Shown here piece after piece: positions 8,345 through 16,868 of a DNA stretch of 64,000 nucleotides. The first letter of the stretch is position 1. Each line of letters opens with the position of its first letter. The position numbers and the translations under genes were made by a program. The notes beneath the pieces were generated by a model that was given only the letters and a program-made list of their open reading frames with translations, did not search any database and was not told the DNA's origin. Source of the stretch: Marinimicrobium sp. C6131 (GTDB lineage: Bacteria > Pseudomonadota > Gammaproteobacteria > Pseudomonadales > Cellvibrionaceae); NCBI RefSeq assembly GCF_026153455.1, contig NZ_CP110629.1, positions 434,001 to 498,000 on the forward strand, written 5' to 3'.

Positions 8345-9477
8345 GCCGGCCGGAATTGGAACACGACACGCCGCGCCATCGCTATCAGCGTGATCTGGAG
8401 CAGCCCGGGTTCACTCAGGACCCGGCGCAGGCACGGGTGGTCGATGAGCTTCAGGCGCTGTTTGAGGTGCTGGTCGAGCGGGCCGCTCCCAATGCCGGTC
8501 TGTCGGGGGTGTGGTCGCGCCTGTGGCGCCTGCTCTCAAAAGCACCGATAACGCCGGTTACCGGGCTGTATATCTGGGGCGGCGTCGGGCGGGGCAAAAC
8601 CTACCTGATGGACAACTTCTACGAAAGCCTGCCGTTCGAGCGGAAAATGCGCGCTCATTTCCACCGTTTTATGCGTCGGGTCCACGGTGATCTCAAGCAG
8701 CTCGACGGCCAGAAAAACCCGCTTGAGCAGGTGGCGGACCGGATCGCCGGGGAGGCGAGGGTGATCTGCTTTGATGAATTTTTTGTCTCGGACATCACCG
8801 ATGCCATGATTCTGGGCACCCTGATGCAGGCGCTGTTTCGCCGCGGCGTCACCCTGGTGGCGACCTCCAATATTCCACCCGACAACCTCTATAAGGACGG
8901 TCTGCAGCGAAGCCGGTTTCTGCCCGCCATTGAGCAGATCAAGCGTCATACAAAGGTGTTGGAGCTGGACAGTCACAACGATTATCGCCTGCGCGCCCTG
9001 GAGCAGGCCGAGCTGTACCACAGCCCCCTTGATGAGCGGGCGGACGAGAGCCTGATGGCCAGTTTTCGCAGTCTGGTGCCCGCCGAGGACGAAATATGCG
9101 CCGACCAGGTGCTGGAAGTGGAGGGGCGCGCGATCCGGGCGCGCTATCTCGGTGAGGATGTCGCCTGGTTTGAGTTCCTGGCGCTGTGCGATGGGCCCCG
9201 CTCGCAGAATGACTACATTGAGCTGGCCCGGGAGTTTCATGCGGTGGTGGTGAGTAATGTGCCGCCGCTGGGGCGGGGCAACGACGATCAGGCCCGTCGT
9301 TTCATCAATCTGGTGGACGAGTTTTACGATCGCCGGGTGAAGCTGGTACTATCCGCCGCTCGGCCGCTGACGCAGATTTACGATGAGGGACGGCTGAGCT
9401 TCGAGTTCGAGCGTACCATCAGCCGCCTGCTGGAAATGCAGAGCCGCGATTACCTGGCCCAGCCCCACAAGCCCTGA
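8341..9477 (+). CDS. zapE: Cell division ATPase ZapE (AFG1 family)
   Basis: 378 residues, a P-loop AFG1-like ATPase. Walker A is GGVGRGKT at 80-87 and Walker B is VICFDEFF at 141-148, followed by the conserved DITDAM and the ATSNIPP sensor-like segment. ZapE associates with the Z ring in E. coli. The start chosen is ATG 8341, overlapping the stop of the upstream hydrolase; the same frame is open further upstream but that part lies inside the hydrolase gene. Its position next to rplM matches E. coli (yhcM). Confidence 0.93.
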   Translation: MSRPELEHDTPRHRYQRDLEQPGFTQDPAQARVVDELQALFEVLVERAAPNAGLSGVWSRLWRLLSKAPITPVTGLYIWGGVGRGKTYLMDNFYESLPFERKMRAHFHRFMRRVHGDLKQLDGQKNPLEQVADRIAGEARVICFDEFFVSDITDAMILGTLMQALFRRGVTLVATSNIPPDNLYKDGLQRSRFLPAIEQIKRHTKVLELDSHNDYRLRALEQAELYHSPLDERADESLMASFRSLVPAEDEICADQVLEVEGRAIRARYLGEDVAWFEFLALCDGPRSQNDYIELAREFHAVVVSNVPPLGRGNDDQARRFINLVDEFYDRRVKLVLSAARPLTQIYDEGRLSFEFERTISRLLEMQSRDYLAQPHKP

Positions 9478-9517
9478 CGGGACGGCCGGGCTGGTGAAAA
9501 AATCATCAGTTTCCCCC

Positions 9518-9546
9518 TTGAAAACCCGCGACTATTTCTATAGTAT
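9518..9546 (+). promoter_or_regulatory. Candidate sigma70 promoter for rplM-rpsI
   Basis: TTGAAA at 9518-9523 and TAGTAT at 9541-9546 are separated by 17 bp, in the short gap between zapE and rplM. An overlapping TATAGT gives a 15-bp spacer and is less good. The position, 44 bp before the rplM start, suits a ribosomal protein operon leader. This is a consensus match only. Confidence 0.5.
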
Positions 9547-9589
9547 TCGCGCTCTTTTGTGGGAAGCACCTCCTGAGGCAGGAAATAAC

Positions 9590-10018
9590 ATGAAGACTTA
9601 TAGTGCTAAACCTGAAACGGTCTCTCGCGACTGGTTCGTCGTTGATGCCGAAGGCAAGACTCTGGGCCGTATGGCTACAGAGATTGCCCGTCGTCTGCGC
9701 GGCAAGCACAAGCCCGAGTACACACCTCATGTGGACACGGGTGACTACATTGTCGTGATCAACGCTGAAAAAGTTCGTGTGACCGGTAAGAAGGCCAGCG
9801 ACAAGATTTACTACCATCACACCGGTTATATCGGCGGCATCAAGTCCATCAGCTTCGAAAAGCTGATCCAGAAAGCCCCCGAGCGCACCATCCAGAACGC
9901 CGTCAAGGGCATGCTGCCCCGCGGGCCCCTGGGTCGCGCCATGTTCAAAAAACTCAAGGTCTACGCAGGTAACGAGCATCCGCACACTGCGCAGCAACCT
10001 CAAGAACTGACTATCTAA
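9590..10018 (+). CDS. rplM: 50S ribosomal protein L13
   Basis: 142 residues, exactly the usual L13 length, starting MKTYSAKPETVSRDWFVVDA. The ATG at 9590 has AGGAA 6-10 bp upstream; the open frame extends 32 codons further back but that segment overlaps the predicted promoter. L13 binds 23S rRNA early in large-subunit assembly. It precedes rpsI by 14 bp in the universal rplM-rpsI pair. Confidence 0.98.
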   Translation: MKTYSAKPETVSRDWFVVDAEGKTLGRMATEIARRLRGKHKPEYTPHVDTGDYIVVINAEKVRVTGKKASDKIYYHHTGYIGGIKSISFEKLIQKAPERTIQNAVKGMLPRGPLGRAMFKKLKVYAGNEHPHTAQQPQELTI

Positions 10019-10032
10019 CCGGGAAGCTGATT

Positions 10033-10425
10033 ATGGCAGTTACTCAATATTACGGTACGGGTCGCCGCAAGACCTCCACCGCCCGGGTGTTCATCGCCCA
10101 GGGTAGCGGAAACATCACCGTCAATGACCGTCCTCTGGACGAGTACTTTGGCCGTGAAGTGGCGCGCATGATCGTGCGTCAGCCGCTTGAAAATGTGGAA
10201 ATGGCCGACAAGTTCGACGTGAAAGTCACCGTGAAAGGCGGTGGTAGCTTTGGTCAGGCGGGCGCCATTCGCCACGGTCTGACCCGTGCTCTGATGGAAT
10301 ACGACGAAACGCTGCGTGGCTCTCTGCGTGAAGCAGGTTACGTAACTCGCGACTCTCGCGCTGTCGAGCGTAAGAAAGTGGGTCTGCGTAAAGCCCGTAA
10401 GCGTCCGCAGTTCTCCAAGCGTTAA
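10033..10425 (+). CDS. rpsI: 30S ribosomal protein S9
   Basis: 130 residues, starting MAVTQYYGTGRRKTSTARVF and ending with the basic tail KRPQFSKR, whose terminal Lys/Arg contacts P-site tRNA. Length and sequence are standard. It is the last gene before a strong terminator, so rplM-rpsI is transcribed apart from the petABC genes. Confidence 0.98.
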   Translation: MAVTQYYGTGRRKTSTARVFIAQGSGNITVNDRPLDEYFGREVARMIVRQPLENVEMADKFDVKVTVKGGGSFGQAGAIRHGLTRALMEYDETLRGSLREAGYVTRDSRAVERKKVGLRKARKRPQFSKR

Positions 10426-10468
10426 TCTGGAGCTCGCCTCACGGTGTGGGGCGGCGGTACCTCCGAGC

Positions 10469-10509
10469 AAAAAAACGCCCAGGCCCCTCGCTGGCCTGGG
10501 CGTTTTTTT
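10469..10509 (+). terminator. Intrinsic terminator after rpsI
   Basis: The stem AACGCCCAGGCC pairs with GGCCTGGGCGTT around a 7-base loop (CCTCGCT) and runs into seven T residues. A matching A-run on the left arm means it could also stop leftward transcription. The rest of the 10426-10683 gap is AT-rich and probably holds the petA promoter, but I could not settle on one. Confidence 0.92.
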
Positions 10510-10683
10510 ATGTCCGCCTGTCGTATCACCGGTTGGCCGAGGGCACCGAGCGCAGCTTATTCTTGTAAGCGGCGCGCAATTTCTTTAAGATTGGCCATTT
10601 TTTACGTCTCAATAACATCATTCTAAATCGTTGAAATTCAGTGATTTACTGGCCGTCGGAAGCTGTTAGGGGAGAAGATCGTC

Positions 10684-11283
10684 ATGACCGATGACGTTGT
10701 CAATAAAACGCGCCGCCGTGTGCTGACCGCTGCCACCTCGGTGGTAGGGGCAGTGGGCGTAGTGGGTGCTGCGGTACCTTTTGTGGGTTCCTGGAACCCC
10801 AGCGCCAAGGCAAAAGCCGCCGGGGCACCGGTTCGGGCCAATATCGGCAAGATGGAGCCCGGGCAAATGATCACCGTCGAGTGGCGGGGTAAGCCGGTCT
10901 ATATCGTGCGCCGGACACCGGAAGCCATCAAGGGCCTGAAAAAGGTCGTTGAGCGCGATCTGGTCCGGGATCCCAACTCGGAGCAACCCCAACAGCCCGA
11001 ATACGCCCAGAATGAGACCCGCTCTATTCGGGATGAGTTCCTGGTGCTGCTGGGGTTGTGCACCCATCTTGGCTGTGCACCGCTGTTTCGCCCGGAAGTG
11101 GGTGCCGCCGACCTCGGTGGTGAAGACTGGCTGGGCGGTTTCTTCTGCCCCTGTCATGGTTCCAAGTTCGATATGGCCGGCCGCGTGTACACAGGCGTTC
11201 CCGCTCCGTTAAACCTGGAAGTTCCCCCACACCGTTACGAGGGCGATAACCTGCTCATCGTGGGCGAGGATCAGGAGGCATAA
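10684..11283 (+). CDS. petA: Ubiquinol-cytochrome c reductase Rieske iron-sulfur subunit
   Basis: 199 residues. A twin-arginine-like N-terminus (KTRRRVLTAATSV) precedes a membrane helix at about 15-35. The Rieske cluster motifs are CTHLGC at 126-131 and CPCHGS at 155-160, giving two Cys and two His ligands plus the disulfide pair. The protein passes electrons from ubiquinol to cytochrome c1 in the bc1 complex. It is separated by 2 bp from the cytochrome b gene, so translation is probably coupled. Confidence 0.97.
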   Translation: MTDDVVNKTRRRVLTAATSVVGAVGVVGAAVPFVGSWNPSAKAKAAGAPVRANIGKMEPGQMITVEWRGKPVYIVRRTPEAIKGLKKVVERDLVRDPNSEQPQQPEYAQNETRSIRDEFLVLLGLCTHLGCAPLFRPEVGAADLGGEDWLGGFFCPCHGSKFDMAGRVYTGVPAPLNLEVPPHRYEGDNLLIVGEDQEA

Positions 11284-11285
11284 GA

Positions 11286-13523
11286 ATGAATTGGTTAACT
11301 GGATTGTGGCAGTGGGTCGACCAGCGTCTCCCGGTACAGCGCGCCTGGGATACCCACATGGGCAACTATTATGCCCCCAAAAACTTCAACTTCTGGTATT
11401 TCTTCGGGGTTCTGTCCCTGCTGGTGCTGGTCAATCAGCTGGTCACCGGTATCTGGCTGACCATGAACTATACCCCGACCGCCGAGGGCGCCTTTGCTTC
11501 GGTTGAGTACATCATGCGCGATGTGGAGTACGGCTGGATTCTGCGCTACATGCATTCCACCGGTGCGTCTGCGTTTTTTGTGGTGGTCTATCTGCATATG
11601 TTCCGCGGCTTGATGTACGGCTCCTACAAGGCGCCTCGTGAGCTGGTGTGGATTTTCGGTATGACCATCTACCTGGTGCTCATGGCGGAAGCCTTTATGG
11701 GGTACGTATTGCCTTGGGGCCAGATGTCTTACTGGGGCGCCCAGGTGATTGTGTCTCTGTTCGGGGCCATCCCGGTGATCGGGGAAGACCTGGTGCAATG
11801 GATTCGCGGTGACTATCTGATTTCAGGTATTACGCTGAACCGGTTTTTTGCCCTCCATGTCGTGGCCCTGCCGATCGTGCTGCTCGGGCTGGTCGTGCTG
11901 CATATCCTGGCGCTGCATGAGGTGGGTTCCAATAACCCCGACGGCGTGGATATCAAAAAGAACAAAGATGAGAACGGTATCCCCAAAGATGGTGTTCAGT
12001 TCCATCCCTACTACACCGTGCACGACCTGGTTGGTATCACAGTATTCCTGTTTGCCTTCTGCTTCGTCATGTTTTTCATGCCGGAAATGGGCGGGTTCTT
12101 CCTTGAGTACGCCAATTTCGAAGAGGCCAACAATCTGAAGACACCGGAGCATATTGCCCCCGTCTGGTATTTCACGCCCTTTTACGCCATTTTGCGGGCG
12201 GTGACCATTGAGATTGGACCTCTGAGCGCCAAGTTTCTGGGTCTGATCGCCATGGGGGCGGCCATTGCCATCCTGTTTGTCCTGCCCTGGCTGGATCGGG
12301 CGAAGGCCCGCTCCATGCGCTACAAAGGCCATATCCCCCGCGTGATGTTGATGGTGTTTGCCGCCATGTTCGTTGTGCTCGGCTATCTGGGTGTGAAGTC
12401 GCCGACCACCGGCCGCACCGTACTGTCTCAGTTGGCGACGGTGTTCTACTTTGCCTACTTCATTACCATGCCGATCTGGACCAGCAATCGTCCACCGGAG
12501 CAGCGCTCCCAGATAGCCCGGATACTGTCGTTCGCGATCTGCTGGGTGTTTGCGTTGATCTTCCTTGCAATGGCGCTGAATGGCATCACCAAAGAGAGCG
12601 ATGTGCCCGTCTTCCTGCGGCTGTTCGGCCTGGTTCTGACCGCCGTGTTCGTGGCGCTGCCTTGGTTGGCAGATCGCGACAGCGAGCACCCCGTGCCAGA
12701 GCGTGTACAGATGAAAGGCCTGCCGCTGCGCCTGGTGCTGGGTGGTCTGGCGCTGTTCGCGGTACTGGTGGTGGTCCCGATCAAAGCCGTCGGCGCGGGT
12801 GCGGGCGGTTGTGGTTCCATTCCCTGCGACATCATGGAACCTGACCTGGACAACAAAGAGTCCTTGCAGCGTGGCGCCAAGTACTTTGTGAACTACTGCA
12901 TGGGCTGCCACTCCGCCAAGTTCTCCCGCTACGAGCGGGTGGCGGACGACCTCGGTATCCCCCATGATGTGGCTCGAAATAACCTCATTTTCGGGGATCA
13001 GGAGATCGGTAGTCTGATGACCACCGCCATGACCAAGGAGCAGGGCAAGCAGTGGTTCGGGGTTCAGCCACCGGACCTGACGCTGGTGGCGCGCTCACGC
13101 AACCCCGAGTGGCTGTATACTTACCTGCGTAACTTCTACAAGGATGACAGTCGCCCCTTCGGCGTGAATAACCGGGTGTTCGAAAACGTCGGTATGCCCC
13201 ATGTCATGCTCGATCTGCAGGGGCTTCTGGAATGCTCGGCAGGCCCCGAACTCGATAGCCATGGTAATGTGGTGCGTGATAGCGCGGGCAATCCGGTCAT
13301 GGATGAGGAGTGTGGTAGTCTGGTGGAGGGTGACATTGAAGGCAGTCTGTCACAGGAAGAGTTTGACCAGGTGATTTACGATCTGGTGAATTTTCTGGAG
13401 TATCTGGGCGAGCCCGCAGCAATGGATCGTGAGCGAATTGGTATTTTCGTGCTGCTGTTTCTGTCCGTTCTGTTTGTCTTTGCTTACCTGCTCAACCGCG
13501 AGTATTGGAAAGGAATTCACTAA
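11286..13523 (+). CDS. petBC: Fused cytochrome b / cytochrome c1 of the bc1 complex
   Basis: One unbroken frame of 745 residues covers both proteins. The cytochrome b part has four heme histidines on two helices (H90 and H104; H191 and H206) and a Qo-site PVWY in place of the common PEWY. After its usual end two extra hydrophobic segments follow (about 400-465). At about residue 476 a signal-like helix (MKGLPLRLVLGG) begins the cytochrome c1 part, with heme motif CMGCH at 538-542, a MPHV segment that may supply the Met ligand, and a C-terminal anchor. Relatives in many gammaproteobacteria have separate petB and petC; a natural fusion (fbcH), cut after synthesis, is known in Bradyrhizobium. 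The same cleavage is likely here at the internal signal. Internal initiation at ATG 12711 is possible but has no clear ribosome site. Confidence 0.92.
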   Translation: MNWLTGLWQWVDQRLPVQRAWDTHMGNYYAPKNFNFWYFFGVLSLLVLVNQLVTGIWLTMNYTPTAEGAFASVEYIMRDVEYGWILRYMHSTGASAFFVVVYLHMFRGLMYGSYKAPRELVWIFGMTIYLVLMAEAFMGYVLPWGQMSYWGAQVIVSLFGAIPVIGEDLVQWIRGDYLISGITLNRFFALHVVALPIVLLGLVVLHILALHEVGSNNPDGVDIKKNKDENGIPKDGVQFHPYYTVHDLVGITVFLFAFCFVMFFMPEMGGFFLEYANFEEANNLKTPEHIAPVWYFTPFYAILRAVTIEIGPLSAKFLGLIAMGAAIAILFVLPWLDRAKARSMRYKGHIPRVMLMVFAAMFVVLGYLGVKSPTTGRTVLSQLATVFYFAYFITMPIWTSNRPPEQRSQIARILSFAICWVFALIFLAMALNGITKESDVPVFLRLFGLVLTAVFVALPWLADRDSEHPVPERVQMKGLPLRLVLGGLALFAVLVVVPIKAVGAGAGGCGSIPCDIMEPDLDNKESLQRGAKYFVNYCMGCHSAKFSRYERVADDLGIPHDVARNNLIFGDQEIGSLMTTAMTKEQGKQWFGVQPPDLTLVARSRNPEWLYTYLRNFYKDDSRPFGVNNRVFENVGMPHVMLDLQGLLECSAGPELDSHGNVVRDSAGNPVMDEECGSLVEGDIEGSLSQEEFDQVIYDLVNFLEYLGEPAAMDRERIGIFVLLFLSVLFVFAYLLNREYWKGIH

Positions 13524-13537
13524 ATTCGAACAATGGT

Positions 13538-13557
13538 GGGGCGCCGCACGGCGCCCC
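13538..13557 (+). other. Strong hairpin between petBC and sspA
   Basis: GGGGCGCC pairs perfectly with GGCGCCCC around a four-base loop, 15 bp after the petBC stop and 35 bp before sspA. There is no T-run, so it is not a standard terminator. It may stabilise the 3' end of the pet mRNA or attenuate reading into sspA. Confidence 0.5.
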
Positions 13558-13591
13558 GGCCTGATCACTGGGTAATTTGAGGTAATACACA

Positions 13592-14227
13592 ATGGGTGTG
13601 GTGACCAAACGCTCATCCATGACGCTGTTTTCCGATGGCTCTGATCATTACAGCCATCGGGTTAGAATTGTGTTGTCGGAGAAAGGGGTATCGTCGGAAA
13701 TCATTGACGTCGATCCCAAAAGCAAGCCGCAGGAATTGGCGGACCTCAATCCCTATAATAGTCTGCCCACATTGGTGGACCGGGATCTGGCCTTGTACGA
13801 ATCCAAAGTGATCATGGAGTATCTGGATGAGCGCTTTCCGCATCCACCGCTCCTGCCTGTGTACCCGGTTGCCCGGGCTCAGAGTCGATTGTGGATGTAC
13901 CGGCTTGAGCGCGACTGGGCGCCGCTGGTGGATACCATCCTCGCCAGCAAGAGCAAGGAAACTGTCCTCAAGGCGCGCAAGGCGTTGAGAGATAGCCTGT
14001 TGGCCATCTCCCCGATCTTTGCGGAAATGCCGTTCTTCATGAGCGAAGAGTTCACGATTGTGGACTGTTGCCTGGCGCCGATTCTCTGGCGGTTACCAAT
14101 GCTGGAAATTGATCTTGGCAAGGGGCGCCAGGCGCAGCCTTTGCTGGCGTATCAGAAACGACTGTTCGAGCGCGAGGGATTCCGTAAGAGTCTTACAGAA
14201 GTCGAGCGCGACATGGAAGCTCATTAG
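13592..14227 (+). CDS. sspA: Stringent starvation protein A
   Basis: 211 residues with a glutathione-S-transferase fold. The N-terminal thioredoxin-like half shows the family stretch SDHYSHRVRIVLSEKG and the cis-Pro region NSLPTLVDRDL, and is followed by a helical half. SspA binds RNA polymerase and does not act as a GST in E. coli. It follows the bc1 genes and precedes sspB, the common order in this class. An in-frame ATG at 13619 would make a slightly shorter form. Confidence 0.93.
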   Translation: MGVVTKRSSMTLFSDGSDHYSHRVRIVLSEKGVSSEIIDVDPKSKPQELADLNPYNSLPTLVDRDLALYESKVIMEYLDERFPHPPLLPVYPVARAQSRLWMYRLERDWAPLVDTILASKSKETVLKARKALRDSLLAISPIFAEMPFFMSEEFTIVDCCLAPILWRLPMLEIDLGKGRQAQPLLAYQKRLFEREGFRKSLTEVERDMEAH

Positions 14228-14300
14228 TCGTTATATCGCGCGTTGTCTCGCCCCCACAAGGGGCCTTCATGCCCTTCGATACCCTATCGGGAGACCTTCT

Positions 14301-14696
14301 ATGGCCATGACCTCAAGCCGTCCCTACATGATTCGAGCGCTCTATGAGTGGATTGTGGATAACGGCTGCACCCCCTATATCCTGGTGGATGCCCAGGGGC
14401 AAGGCGTTGAAGTGCCTCAACAGCATGTCAATAAAGACGGCCAGATTGTGCTCAATATCAATCCGACGGCGGTCAAGGATCTGTTTATTGGCCTGGAGCA
14501 GATCAGCTTCAATGCCCGGTTTGGAGGTATTCCGACAGATCTGGTGATTCCCTGTGCGTCGGTCCTGGGGATCTACGCCCGGGAGAACGGGCAGGGCATG
14601 GTGTTTGAGCATGAGCCTAATCCCGAGCCTCCCAAGCCGGATTCCGAGGCGAAAAAAGACGCCCAGAAACGGCCGAACCTGAAGGTCGTCAAGTAG
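14301..14696 (+). CDS. sspB: ClpXP protease specificity-enhancing factor SspB
   Basis: 131 residues. The folded domain (about 5-105) contains the typical start SSRPYMIRALYEWIVDNG and the substrate-groove stretch FNARFGG. A flexible Pro/Glu-rich linker then leads to the C-terminal PNLKVVK, the short ClpX-binding tail of this family. SspB delivers ssrA-tagged proteins to ClpXP. The ATG at 14301 has GGGAGA six bases upstream; a second ATG lies two codons later. Confidence 0.94.
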   Translation: MAMTSSRPYMIRALYEWIVDNGCTPYILVDAQGQGVEVPQQHVNKDGQIVLNINPTAVKDLFIGLEQISFNARFGGIPTDLVIPCASVLGIYARENGQGMVFEHEPNPEPPKPDSEAKKDAQKRPNLKVVK

Positions 14697-14833
14697 CGGG
14701 CTGCAGGCGCTTTTATATAACCTAAGTTGATTAACAGTTTTCGTTTATCGCGAATACTTCTTTGCGGGCCCTGTCCCAAAGCTGGATACTGTACGTACTC
14801 TCTAATAACAAGCAGTAGCAGGAGTACGTAAAT

Positions 14834-15451
14834 ATGGCTATGTTGCAGCATACTCTGGGTATTTTTACCAACCCTGACCGCGAGTGGCAGCGGATACGCA
14901 GCGACAACGAATCCTTTCTTCGGGTTTATCTCAGACATGTGCCTTTGATGGCATTGATACCCTGTATTGCGGGATATTTCGGGGTAACGGAAGTGGGCTG
15001 GAGCGTGGGTAGCGGTAGTGTCGTCAAGCTGACCAGCCAAAGTGCGCTGCTGATGGCGATTGCGGCCTATTTTGCACAACTTGTGGCCATTTATGTCCTG
15101 GGTGAATACATTAACTGGATGTCTCGCAGCTTTGGTGTGGCCGATGAAGCCAATCGCCGCCACTATGAAGGTACTGCGCTGGCGGTATATTCCGCCATCC
15201 CCATGATGCTGGCCGGGGTTGCTCTGGTGTACCCGCAGTTGTGGCTGGTGGTATCGGTGTATATCCTCGCGGCGTGCTACTCCGTTTATCTGATCTACGA
15301 AGGCATTCCCATCCTGATGAACATCCCGAAAGAGCGTGGCTTCATCTATGCCAGCTCAGTGATTACCGTGGGTCTGGTTCTGGCGGTGGTGGTTATGGTG
15401 AGTACCGTGATTGTCTGGAGCGCCGGCGTGGGTCCGGTCTATATCAGTTAG
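14834..15451 (+). CDS. Yip1-like multi-pass membrane protein
   Basis: 205 residues with five hydrophobic segments and the N-terminal FTNPDREWQRIR motif typical of bacterial Yip1/DUF1282 proteins. GGAG lies 9 bp before the ATG. It is followed by its own terminator and is therefore a single-gene unit between sspB and pstS. The family has no firmly established function in bacteria; some members are placed near phosphate or stress genes, and here the next gene is pstS, but separate transcription argues against a direct link. Confidence 0.85.
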   Translation: MAMLQHTLGIFTNPDREWQRIRSDNESFLRVYLRHVPLMALIPCIAGYFGVTEVGWSVGSGSVVKLTSQSALLMAIAAYFAQLVAIYVLGEYINWMSRSFGVADEANRRHYEGTALAVYSAIPMMLAGVALVYPQLWLVVSVYILAACYSVYLIYEGIPILMNIPKERGFIYASSVITVGLVLAVVVMVSTVIVWSAGVGPVYIS

Positions 15452-15482
15452 TTTTCCGGCGAGACTGGTTCGCTCACCCGCC

Positions 15483-15509
15483 AAAAGGCAGCCTCAGGGC
15501 TGCCTTTTG
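15483..15509 (+). terminator. Intrinsic terminator after the Yip1-like gene
   Basis: AAAAGGCAGCC pairs perfectly with GGCTGCCTTTT around the loop TCAG. The short T-run and symmetrical A-run make it usable in both directions. It separates the Yip1-like gene from the Pho-controlled pstS. Confidence 0.85.
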
Positions 15510-15544
15510 TATTTGTTGCAGTAATTTGACAAATTTATGGCAGC

Positions 15545-15562
15545 TTGTCACAGGACTGTCAT
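15545..15562 (+). promoter_or_regulatory. Pho box upstream of pstS
   Basis: Two seven-base units, TTGTCAC and CTGTCAT, are spaced by four bases, the 7-4-7 layout bound by phosphorylated PhoB, in place of a normal -35 element. A weak -10 (TAGAGT) follows about 11 bp later. It lies 95 bp before the pstS start. This predicts induction of pstS under phosphate limitation. Confidence 0.85.
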
Positions 15563-15656
15563 ATTGGGTGAGTAGAGTGCGTCTCAGGTGGAAATGACCC
15601 ATGTCGGGGCATTTCATGTCACTGATCGACAAGTCACTGATTCAGAGGAGCGCTCT

Positions 15657-16625
15657 ATGAACGCCATCAAATTCTTCAAAGGTCTGGCTCTGGCCGGCTC
15701 AATGGCTTGTGCCATGGCGCAAGCGGACGTGGACCCCAATCTGCCGGAATACGAGGCGGTTTCTGGCGTATCCGGTAACGTAAACAGTATCGGTTCCGAC
15801 ACCCTGAACAACCTCATGACCCTCTGGGCCGAGGAGTTCGCCAAGTTTTACCCGAACGTCAATATCCAAATTCAGGGTGCCGGGTCGTCCACTGCGCCAC
15901 CCGCACTGACTCAGAATACCGCCAATTTTGGTCCCATGAGCCGTGAGATGAAGGCGTCTGAAATCCGTGCCTTTGAGCAGGCTCACGGTTACAAGCCGAC
16001 CGCTGTTCCGGTTGCGGTGGACGTTCTGGCCGTTTATGTGAACAAGGACAACCCGATTGAGGGACTGACCATTCCGCAAGTGGATGCCATGTTCTCCGTG
16101 ACCCGCCGTTGTGGCTATTCAGAAGACATTACCCGTTGGGGCCAACTGGGGCTCGACGGTGAGTGGGGAAACCGCGATCTGGCGCTGTACAGCCGCAATG
16201 CGGTATCCGGTACCTACGGGTACTTCAAGGACAACGCCCTGTGTGGCGGTGACTACAAGCCGGGGATCAATGAGCAGCCGGGTTCAGCCTCGGTCGTTCA
16301 GGGTGTCAGTGAATCCCGTAACGGCATTGGCTACTCCGGTATCGGCTACATGACCTCTGGCGTGCGCGCGGTACCGCTCGCCCGTGCCGAAGGTGAAGAG
16401 TTTGCAGCCCCCAATGCCGAAAACGCTTCTAACGGCAGCTACCCCTTGGCCCGCTTCCTGTACGTTTACGTCAACAAGCACCCAAACCGCCCGCTGGACC
16501 CCATGCAGGCGGAGTTCCTGAAGATGGTGATTTCCAAGCAGGGTCAGGAAGTGGTGGTTCGCGATGGTTATATCCCGCTGCCCGCTTCAGTGGCCAAGCG
16601 GGTGACCGAAGAGCTGGGTTTGTAA
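15657..16625 (+). CDS. pstS: Phosphate ABC transporter substrate-binding protein PstS
   Basis: 322 residues with a signal peptide (cleavage probably after AMAQA, about residue 23). The mature protein has PstS features: GSDTLNNLM near the N-terminus, the anion-binding GAGSSTAPPAL loop and RNAVSGTYGYF. It captures phosphate in the periplasm for PstCAB. The ATG at 15657 has GAGGAG seven bases upstream. It is the long, two-cysteine type seen in Pseudomonas and Vibrio rather than the E. coli type. A terminator and a second Pho box separate it from pstC, so it can be made in excess over the membrane parts. Confidence 0.95.
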   Translation: MNAIKFFKGLALAGSMACAMAQADVDPNLPEYEAVSGVSGNVNSIGSDTLNNLMTLWAEEFAKFYPNVNIQIQGAGSSTAPPALTQNTANFGPMSREMKASEIRAFEQAHGYKPTAVPVAVDVLAVYVNKDNPIEGLTIPQVDAMFSVTRRCGYSEDITRWGQLGLDGEWGNRDLALYSRNAVSGTYGYFKDNALCGGDYKPGINEQPGSASVVQGVSESRNGIGYSGIGYMTSGVRAVPLARAEGEEFAAPNAENASNGSYPLARFLYVYVNKHPNRPLDPMQAEFLKMVISKQGQEVVVRDGYIPLPASVAKRVTEELGL

Positions 16626-16719
16626 GCACCACAGACTTGGGTGGGGCGGCGGCGCGTCGCTCCGACTGGCCCGGAAGGGATCTCGGGCCTTTGATCCGTA
16701 AACTGGTCTAGGGACAATC

Positions 16720-16757
16720 AAAAGGGACACCGCTGCGGGGCGGAGGGTCCCTTTTGT
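16720..16757 (+). terminator. Intrinsic terminator after pstS
   Basis: AAAAGGGAC pairs with GTCCCTTTT around a GC-rich 18-base loop, ending in four Ts. It ends the pstS message just before the Pho box of pstC. Confidence 0.75.
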
Positions 16758-16764
16758 CATGTTA

Positions 16765-16782
16765 CTGTAACAAAACTGTCAT
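16765..16782 (+). promoter_or_regulatory. Pho box upstream of pstCAB-phoU
   Basis: CTGTAAC and CTGTCAT are separated by AAAA, a near-consensus Pho box whose right unit is identical to that of the pstS box. It lies 87 bp before the annotated pstC start. It indicates a second PhoB-driven promoter for the membrane components and phoU. Confidence 0.9.
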
Positions 16783-16868
16783 CTAGTGCTGTTAGCATGC
16801 ACGCGCTTTCGTCGAAGTCCTCTGATTGGGCGTTCGACCGAGATTCTCCGGCTCAGGATTGATGCACT

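Noticed and set aside
10444..10626. Small open frame after rpsI
   Set aside because: It runs through the rpsI terminator, so it is not likely to be translated.
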